Below are positions 16,415 to 21,540 of a DNA stretch of 21,540 nucleotides, piece after piece. Origin of the DNA: JALONO01 sp038209965. Lineage in GTDB: Bacteria > Bacteroidota > Bacteroidia > Cytophagales > Thermoflexibacteraceae. The notes below the pieces were generated by a model, which ran no database searches, was not told where the DNA came from, and worked only from the letters and a program-made list of their open reading frames with translations. The stretch is taken from NCBI GenBank assembly GCA_038209965.1, contig JBBQXF010000083.1, positions 1 to 21,540 of the forward strand. The letters run 5' to 3'. The position numbers and the translations under genes are program-made. Each line of letters begins with the position of its first letter. The stretch's first letter is position 1.

Positions 16415-17410
16415 ATGTCCAAAATTAAAGTTGCGATCAACGGCTTCGGGCGCATTGGCCGCTTGACATTTCGTCACCTGATCAAAAATGAAAATATTGA
16501 GGTGGTGGCTGTCAATGACCTCACCGATGCCCCAACCTTGGCCCACCTGTTGAAATATGACTCGATCCACGGCAAATTTGATGGTCATATATCAGTGGAG
16601 GGCGATGTTCTGGTGGTAAATGGCCAACGGATCAAAGTACTGGCCGAGAAAGATCCCGCCAACCTGCCCTGGGCGGCCCACGAAATCAGCGTAGTGCTGG
16701 AGTCAACCGGCCGGTTTGTCGATGGCCCCGGAGCAGGCAAGCACCTCACTGCTGGTGCCCGCAAAGTGGTGATCTCCGCCCCGGCCAAAGGGGATGACAT
16801 CAAAACCATTGTTCTTGGAGTAAACGATGAAAACCTCAAGGCTGATGACAAAATCCTCTCCAATGCCTCTTGTACCACCAACTGCCTGGCCCCTATGGCC
16901 AAAGTACTGGACGATGCCTTTGGGATTGAGAAAGGATACATCACCACGATCCACGCTTACACCCAAGATCAAAACCTGCAAGATGCCCCGCACAAGGATC
17001 TGCGCCGGGCGCGGGCAGCCGCTCTGTCCATTGTGCCCACTTCTACCGGGGCTGCCAAGGCTGTAGGGCTGGTGCTCCCCCACCTCAAGGGCAAACTTGA
17101 CGGCGCGGCCATGCGTGTGCCGGTGCCCGATGGCTCGCTGACTGACCTCACCGTGATTTTGAAGCGCGAGGTAACCGCCAACGAAATCAACGCCGCCATG
17201 AAGGCCGCTGCTGAGGGCGCTATGAAAGGTATTTTGGAATATTCGGAAGAACCACTGGTATCAATCGATATTATCGGCAATCCCCATTCTTGTATTTTTG
17301 ATTCGGAGCTTACCTCTACCAATGGCACAATGGCCAAAGTAGTGGGCTGGTACGACAATGAAGCCGGCTATTCGGCCCGTACCGCCGACTTGATCGCCCG
17401 GATTGGTTAG
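16415..17410 (+). CDS. gap: glyceraldehyde-3-phosphate dehydrogenase, type I
   Basis: This 331-residue enzyme converts glyceraldehyde 3-phosphate, NAD and phosphate to 1,3-bisphosphoglycerate in glycolysis, in the cytoplasm. The NAD-binding turn is INGFGRIGR (8-16), and Asp35 after the second strand (VAVNDLTD) suggests NAD rather than NADP use. The catalytic Cys153 lies in SNASCTTNCLAP and His180 in TTIHAYT. The C-terminal WYDNEAGYS motif is present. The length is standard. It has its own promoter-like element and a strong terminator, so it is probably a single-gene unit. Confidence 0.97.
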   Translation: MSKIKVAINGFGRIGRLTFRHLIKNENIEVVAVNDLTDAPTLAHLLKYDSIHGKFDGHISVEGDVLVVNGQRIKVLAEKDPANLPWAAHEISVVLESTGRFVDGPGAGKHLTAGARKVVISAPAKGDDIKTIVLGVNDENLKADDKILSNASCTTNCLAPMAKVLDDAFGIEKGYITTIHAYTQDQNLQDAPHKDLRRARAAALSIVPTSTGAAKAVGLVLPHLKGKLDGAAMRVPVPDGSLTDLTVILKREVTANEINAAMKAAAEGAMKGILEYSEEPLVSIDIIGNPHSCIFDSELTSTNGTMAKVVGWYDNEAGYSARTADLIARIG

Positions 17411-17450
17411 TCAACTTGTGGTGGATGGCGACTGCGCCCCCACCTGATTC

Positions 17451-17488
17451 ATCGTGCCGCTATTTTATCTTAGCGGCACGATTTTTTT
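17451..17488 (+). terminator. intrinsic terminator of gap
   Basis: A perfect 12-base stem (ATCGTGCCGCTA at 17451-17462 and its complement at 17471-17482) encloses an 8-base loop and is followed by a run of T to 17488. It lies 40 bases after the gap stop. Confidence 0.92.
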
Positions 17489-17786
17489 GTGCCCATTGCC
17501 TACCCCAACAAAAGAGCTTCTAGGGGTTGACTGGCGATGCGGTGCGTGTAATTTAGACAAATTCAAAGCTTAACAATCTGATAATATCTCTTTGGGTTTT
17601 ATTATTGCCCATTTCACCCTAAATTCGCCGCTGTTCCCCATCTTGGGAGGCCGGTGCGCAACCCAAATGGATTTTTGGGAATTGCTGGGGCAACTGATTG
17701 GAAAATCAGATTAGTAACCCAACAAGTCCTCGAATCTTGTTAACTAAATATCGTGTTTTTACTCACCTCCAAAACCGTTCTACCTA
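17489..17786. other. leader region of citrate synthase
   Basis: About 300 bases without a gene. A TTTG at 17591-17594 and TAAATTCG at 17620-17627 resemble promoter parts but are 25 bases apart, longer than usual, so no promoter is called. No riboswitch-like structure was recognised. Confidence 0.4.
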
Positions 17787-19061
17787 ATGGCGAAACACGC
17801 TGAACTACACTATGATGGTAAAATATATCAACTGCCCATAGTGGAAGGAACCGAAAATGAACTTGCCCTGGACATCAGCAAGCTCCGTGATGATACTGGT
17901 TTTATCACCTTGGACATTGGCTACAAAAATACCGGCGCGACCAAAAGTGCCATTACTTTTTTGGATGGGGAAGAAGGCATCCTCCGTTACCGGGGCTATG
18001 CCATTGAGGAACTGGCCGAAAAATCCAGTTTCTTGGAAGTGTCCTACCTGCTCATTTACGGTGAACTGCCCACCGCGGCCCAGTTGGAGCTCTTCACCAA
18101 GACGATCCGCCGCCGGACCATGATGCACGAGGATATCCGCAAAATTTTTGATGGTTTCCCGGCCAATGCCCACCCAATGGGCGTGCTGGCTTCGCTGGTC
18201 TGCTCGCTTTCAGCGTTTTTCCCCAGCCACCGCACCATAGCAGAAATGGACACCAATATTACCCGTCTGCTGGCCAAAATGCCTACTTTGGCTGCTTGGG
18301 CCTATCGCAACGAGCGCGGGTTCCCACTCAATTATCCGCGCAATAGTTTGAGCTACTGCGAAAATTTCATGTACATGATGTTTGCCCAGCCGACCGAGGA
18401 ATATGACATTGATCCGGTGGTGGTCCAAGCCTTGAACACCTTGCTGATTCTACATGCCGATCATGAGCAAAATTGCTCCACTGCAACGACCCGGATCGTT
18501 GCATCTTCACAAGTGGGCATGTTCTCCGCCGTATCGGCCGGCATTAACGCACTCTGGGGCCCGCTGCACGGCGGGGCCAACCAAGAAGTGATCGAGATGC
18601 TGGAACGAATCAAACAAGATGGTGGCAATGTCAAAAAATACGTGGACATGGCCAAGGACAAAGACAGTGGTTTCCGCCTCATGGGTTTTGGCCACCGGGT
18701 GTACAAGAACTTTGACCCCCGCGCCAAGATCATCAAAGTCGCCTGCGACAATGTGCTCAATAAGTTGGGCATATCCGATCCCACCCTGGCCATTGCCAAA
18801 GAACTGGAGGAATATGCCCTGAACGACGATTACTTTGTCAGCCGCAAACTCTACCCCAACGTGGATTTCTATTCGGGGATCATCTACCGCGCGCTGGGCA
18901 TCCCCGTCAATATGTTCACGGTCATGTTTGCCATTGGCCGCTTACCGGGCTGGATCGCCCAGTGGCGTGAAATGACGCTAACCAAAGAACCCATTGGCCG
19001 CCCCCGCCAAATTTACACTGGCTCCCAGTTGCGTGCCTTCGTGCCGGTGGAGCAGCGGTAA
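17787..19061 (+). CDS. gltA: citrate synthase
   Basis: This 424-residue enzyme joins oxaloacetate and acetyl-CoA to form citrate, the entry step of the TCA cycle, in the cytoplasm. The length and the N-terminal beta domain are those of the hexameric, type II bacterial form, which NADH often inhibits. Active-site residues are visible: His226 in LHADHEQNCSTATTR, His261 in GPLHGGANQEV, His303 and Arg312 in the MGFGHRVYKNFDPRA segment, and Asp360 in LYPNVDFYSG. The ATG at 17787 gives the normal N-terminus. The gene stands alone between a 5' leader of about 300 bases and a strong terminator. Confidence 0.97.
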   Translation: MAKHAELHYDGKIYQLPIVEGTENELALDISKLRDDTGFITLDIGYKNTGATKSAITFLDGEEGILRYRGYAIEELAEKSSFLEVSYLLIYGELPTAAQLELFTKTIRRRTMMHEDIRKIFDGFPANAHPMGVLASLVCSLSAFFPSHRTIAEMDTNITRLLAKMPTLAAWAYRNERGFPLNYPRNSLSYCENFMYMMFAQPTEEYDIDPVVVQALNTLLILHADHEQNCSTATTRIVASSQVGMFSAVSAGINALWGPLHGGANQEVIEMLERIKQDGGNVKKYVDMAKDKDSGFRLMGFGHRVYKNFDPRAKIIKVACDNVLNKLGISDPTLAIAKELEEYALNDDYFVSRKLYPNVDFYSGIIYRALGIPVNMFTVMFAIGRLPGWIAQWREMTLTKEPIGRPRQIYTGSQLRAFVPVEQR

Positions 19062-19074
19062 GGATTGAAGAGCG

Positions 19075-19115
19075 AAAAGGAGTTCCACTTTCCCCAAAAG
19101 TGGAACTCCTTTTTT
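19075..19115 (+). terminator. intrinsic terminator of gltA
   Basis: A 15-base perfect stem (AAGGAGTTCCACTTT at 19077-19091 with its complement at 19097-19111) closes a 5-base loop. A-rich bases precede it and a T run (19110-19115) follows. It begins 13 bases after the gltA stop codon. Confidence 0.93.
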
Positions 19116-19342
19116 GTGGGTTGGTCGCAGTGTAGTGTCAGCCTCGCCGGCTTGCTGGTGCCCAGACAAAGGTCTATTTGCCGGAAGTGGCGCAGGCTAA
19201 GCACCAATTAACGGGATTTTTTGCGGGAAATAGATTTATCATCTTCTGTGGGCAAGGATGGCGTCAGCGCGCGCAGACAGGTTGTGCACTTGAGAATTGC
19301 GTCGGTTTCATTTGCTGAATGGCCAGGCCAACTGGGGGCTGT

Positions 19343-20176
19343 CTAGCTCAACCGGGCCTCAATCTCGTTGGTTTCGGCAAATCCGGTGCAAATGAACCCA
19401 CCATTGATCAGCGATACTTTGTTGTAGGCAAAACGGGGAAAACCCGGCACCAACGCCAACACCCGGCCACCGCTATGCTCGATGATGGCTTGGCCAGCGG
19501 CAGAATCCCACTCGCTGTTGGGGCTGGTTCGGTAGTAAATATCGGCAGCACCTTCGGCAATGAGGCAATACTTGATGGCACTACCCACCCGTTCGGACGA
19601 AATTACCCCCAGTTTGGCAACGTTCAACTGCTCAGTGGCAGTAAAATTACCCTTGCTGCGTACTGCCCGCAAATGCTCCAGACTGGGCTGGGTGGGCAGT
19701 TGGAGTTGGGTGGTTTGGCCTTCCGGGCTGCGCTTGAAGGCTCCTTGGTGGTCGGCATAGTATAGCCAGCCGCTCACTGGCAAATAGATCACCCCAGCAA
19801 CCGGGTAGGTTTGGTGGATGAGACCAATATTGACGGCAAAACTGTCCGTCCGGTGGATAAACTCTTTGGTGCCGTCCAGCGGATCGACCAGCCAAAATGT
19901 TTCCCACGCTTGCCGTTCTTCATGGTGGATGTGCCGCCCTTCTTCGGACAGGATCGGGAAGCCGTAATCCAATCCCTCCAGTCCTTGCACGATCAGATCA
20001 TGGGCTGCTTTGTCGGCCACAGTCACGGGCGAGTTGTCAGTTTTCATCTCAATCGTGGCCGCGATGTCAAAACCATGGTAATATTCTATGATTTTTTTGC
20101 CAGCCGCCACCGCAATTTCGGCTATGGCCAAGATGTCAATATCGGTTTCTTTAGCAATAAACTGGTCAACATTCAT
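19343..20176 (-). CDS. cysQ: 3'(2'),5'-bisphosphate nucleotidase CysQ
   Basis: This 277-residue enzyme of the inositol monophosphatase superfamily removes the 3'-phosphate from PAP (adenosine 3',5'-bisphosphate), recycling a by-product of sulfate assimilation. The metal-binding residues are visible in ILSEEG (75-80), DPLDGTKEF (98-106, where CysQ proteins have a typical DGTKEF) and EWDSAAG (222-228). The frame extends upstream to 20278 with a hydrophobic stretch, but the ATG at 20176 starts the normal CysQ N-terminus and is chosen. If the upstream part were translated it would add a membrane segment, as some CysQ proteins are membrane-associated. It lies 123 bases after the exonuclease gene on the same strand. 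Confidence 0.92.
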   Translation of the reverse strand: MNVDQFIAKETDIDILAIAEIAVAAGKKIIEYYHGFDIAATIEMKTDNSPVTVADKAAHDLIVQGLEGLDYGFPILSEEGRHIHHEERQAWETFWLVDPLDGTKEFIHRTDSFAVNIGLIHQTYPVAGVIYLPVSGWLYYADHQGAFKRSPEGQTTQLQLPTQPSLEHLRAVRSKGNFTATEQLNVAKLGVISSERVGSAIKYCLIAEGAADIYYRTSPNSEWDSAAGQAIIEHSGGRVLALVPGFPRFAYNKVSLINGGFICTGFAETNEIEARLS

Positions 20177-20299
20177 GAGCGTGCCGGAAACAATAAGGAA
20201 GAAGATTCTTGCATTAAAACACCAATATTGGGCCAAAACAAAGTATGCTATTAGTGACCCAAGTAAATAATGAAGCATTTGGTTTTTGGATCGGGCAAA

Positions 20300-20968
20300 T
20301 CAATCAGCTTTATTTGTTTTTGGGGCTTTTTGCGTGGTTGAGGGCAGGTAGCCACCTTCGTAGAGGCGACCCACCTGAGTGCGCAGCTTGTCGGGAAAAT
20401 CGGTCAGTGAGGTCAAGCCCAACTTGGCAAATGCCCGGATGGCAATTTCGGCGCAGGCCCGCGCATCGTCCCCGGCCCGGTGGTGGTTCAGGTAGATATT
20501 GTGGTAGTCGCACAGCCCAGCCAGCCCGTAGGAATCCAGTCCCGCCCACGTTTTCTTGGCAAAAATATAGCTGCACACATAATGGACGTTGGGGTAGGGG
20601 AGGCTGTAATAATCCAGCGTGCCGCGCAGCACACTCAGATCAAAGCTGGCATTGTGGGCAATGATCAACGCGCCCTCGATCGTGGGCTGGATCACTGGCC
20701 AAAGTTCGGCAAAAGTGGGCGCATCTGCCACATCTAGTGACCGGATGCCGTGGACTTTGCTGTTCCAGTAGTCAAAATAGGGATACGAAGGTGGTTTGAT
20801 GAGCCACGAACGGCTCTCGGCCACGCGCCCGTCACGCACCCACGCCAGCCCGATTTCGCAGGCCGAATGTCGCGCGGAAGTGGCGGTTTCAAAATCAAGG
20901 GCAATAAAATTCAATGGTTCAGTCGGCCAAATAGATTGGATAATGGGTGAAATGGCCAAGCATTGCAC
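20300..20968 (-). CDS. DnaQ-like 3'-5' exonuclease (DEDDh family)
   Basis: This protein of up to 222 residues carries the DEDDh exonuclease motifs: Exo I ALDFETA (Asp25, Glu27), Exo II AHNASFDLSVL (Asp110) and Exo III HRAGDDA (His163, Asp168). The single-domain layout resembles the DNA polymerase III epsilon subunit and its stand-alone relatives, which remove nucleotides from 3' ends of DNA or RNA. No BRCT or UvrC-like part is fused, and the C-terminus is a Lys/Thr-rich tail. There is no in-frame ATG before Exo I. The start is either GTG at 20968 or TTG at 20911; the second gives the N-terminus usual in relatives (LNFIALDFETA) and a 60-base leader after the promoter-like element. Confidence 0.9.
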   Translation of the reverse strand: MQCLAISPIIQSIWPTEPLNFIALDFETATSARHSACEIGLAWVRDGRVAESRSWLIKPPSYPYFDYWNSKVHGIRSLDVADAPTFAELWPVIQPTIEGALIIAHNASFDLSVLRGTLDYYSLPYPNVHYVCSYIFAKKTWAGLDSYGLAGLCDYHNIYLNHHRAGDDARACAEIAIRAFAKLGLTSLTDFPDKLRTQVGRLYEGGYLPSTTQKAPKTNKAD

Positions 20969-20979
20969 CTTAGTCCAAA

Positions 20980-20987
20980 CAAAGATA
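20980..20987 (-). promoter_or_regulatory. putative -7 element of the exonuclease gene
   Basis: The minus strand reads TATCTTTG, a match to TAnnTTTG. No TTG lies 19-21 bases upstream, where the sequence is T-rich. Transcription from it would begin near 20973, which favours the TTG at 20911 as start codon. Confidence 0.3.
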
Positions 20988-21061
20988 AGGGATTTTTATT
21001 GGAGAAAAAGCCGGAAAAAAAATAGTCGGAGTGAGTTGGCCACCTCCCCCCGACGTGAACC

Positions 21062-21115
21062 TCATTTCTCCAACCAGATCCTTTCCTCCACTGATCCGGT
21101 GGCCACTTTCACCAT
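21062..21115 (-). pseudogene. decayed second copy of the end of a T9SS sorting-domain coding sequence
   Basis: The minus strand reads VKVATGSVEERIWLEK and then TGA at 21062-21064. This is nearly the same as VKVATATGSVEKRVWLEK and its stop at the end of the gene starting at 21276. The DNA is alike over about 55 bases, with a six-base deletion (two codons) and a few substitutions. No gene leads into it: the terminator hairpin and short repeats lie directly upstream. It is either a partial duplication of the neighbouring 3' end or the last remnant of a paralogous gene. Confidence 0.7.
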
Positions 21116-21136
21116 GACCCGCCACTTGACTAAATC

Positions 21137-21177
21137 AAAACCCCCGGCGCGGTTTTGTACCGCTGCCGGGGGTTTTT
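21137..21177. terminator. GC-rich hairpin terminator
   Basis: AAAACCCCCGGCGCGGT (21137-21153) pairs with ACCGCTGCCGGGGGTTTT (21159-21176), with one bulged base and a 5-base loop. It has flanking A and T runs and could end transcription of the T9SS-exported protein gene on the minus strand. It lies between that gene and the decayed copy. Confidence 0.75.
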
Positions 21178-21184
21178 GGACTGT

Positions 21185-21265
21185 AACCACTGGCAGGGTT
21201 TTCAACCACTGACAGGGTTTTGCAGATTTCAACCGCTGGCAGGGCGGAAAGCCGCTGCCAGGGTT
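21185..21265. repeat. short repeat cluster around CAACCRCTGGCAGGG
   Basis: The unit AACCACTGGCAGGGTTTT occurs at 21185-21202 and 21204-21221 (one substitution). A variant, AACCGCTGGCAGGGCGG, begins at 21231, and a fourth related unit, GCCGCTGCCAGGGTT, begins near 21251 with CTGCCAG in place of CTGGCAG. The third and fourth units can pair into a hairpin. The cluster sits directly after a coding sequence, which fits a REP-like extragenic element; it is too short and irregular for a CRISPR array. Confidence 0.65.
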
Positions 21266-21275
21266 GTGTACCAGT

Positions 21276-21540
21276 TTATTTTTCCAACCAGACCCTTTTT
21301 TCCACTGATCCGGTGGCGGTGGCCACTTTGACCACGTACACGCCCGAGGTGGGCACTTGGGCAGCCAGGCGGCGCAGCCCGCCCGAAGGCACGTTGGCAA
21401 AGCGCTGGACGAGGGTGCCCAGGGTGCTGTAAACGGCCACCTCGGCGGTTTCGCTGGCCCCCACGAACAGATCCCGGCCAAAGGCGAAGGCCCCGGCAGT
21501 TTCGCCGATCTGGGCACCCGCTACCTCGCTGGCCGAGCGC
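21276..21540 (-). CDS. C-terminal end of a T9SS-exported protein (type A sorting domain)
   Basis: The frame is open from the window edge to TAA at 21276-21278, giving the last 87 residues. They form a type A C-terminal sorting domain: a beta-sandwich part with VYSTLGTLVQRF, the segment VPTSGVYVVKV, and a basic ending KRVWLEK. Such domains direct Sec-exported proteins through the type IX secretion system to the cell surface or medium and are removed or modified on export. The functional part of the protein lies outside the window, so its role is unknown. The high GC content of this end is notable against the AT-rich left part of the window. Confidence 0.9.
   Translation of the reverse strand, partial: RSASEVAGAQIGETAGAFAFGRDLFVGASETAEVAVYSTLGTLVQRFANVPSGGLRRLAAQVPTSGVYVVKVATATGSVEKRVWLEK

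Noticed and set aside
21185..21265. Possible CRISPR array
   Set aside because: Units are only about 18 bases, spacers are absent or of unequal length, and one unit has an inverted core. No cas gene is present.

Overview
The window looks like a chromosomal segment of a Bacteroidota bacterium, probably of the Cytophagales or Saprospirales type. Four things point there: a C-terminal type IX secretion (T9SS) sorting domain at the right end, promoter-like elements of the form TTG-N19/20-TAnnTTTG before prfA and gap, an absence of clear Shine-Dalgarno sequences, and Bacteroidota-type lipoproteins and regulators (SiaB/SiaC). No tRNA, rRNA, CRISPR array or complete insertion sequence was seen.

Left part (1-4226): the end of a small c-type cytochrome is followed at once by an MFS transporter. 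Facing it are an N-terminal remnant of a short-chain dehydrogenase gene and a CrtA-like carotenoid oxygenase gene. Next come about 900 bases without a recognisable gene and a small lipoprotein gene. From about 1550 to 4000 the DNA is visibly more AT-rich than the rest and holds remnants and little-known genes, so this is the accessory-looking part.

Middle part (4227-14388): an exported TPR-CHAT protein of 1428 residues with an apparently intact His/Cys dyad converges, across a shared terminator, on a five-gene minus-strand cluster. In transcription order this is siaB-like kinase, siaC-like phosphoprotein, a 1050-residue ABCG-type transporter with TerB-like and FHA-like domains in front of its ATPase, a lipoprotein of unknown function, and a small exported four-cysteine protein. 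The layout suggests a membrane transporter or envelope machine controlled by a phosphorylation switch, with partners on the outer side. No SiaA-type phosphatase and no diguanylate cyclase are seen here. This cluster and the facing CHAT gene are the best candidates for an undescribed system.

Right part (14764-21540): housekeeping genes prfA (peptide release factor 1), a small TPR protein, gap (glyceraldehyde-3-phosphate dehydrogenase) and gltA (citrate synthase) lie on the plus strand, with recognisable promoters before prfA and gap and strong terminators after gap and gltA. On the minus strand follow cysQ, a DEDDh exonuclease, and the 3' end of a T9SS-exported protein. Downstream of that last gene lie a hairpin terminator, a short repeat cluster, and a second, decayed copy of the end of the sorting-domain coding sequence.
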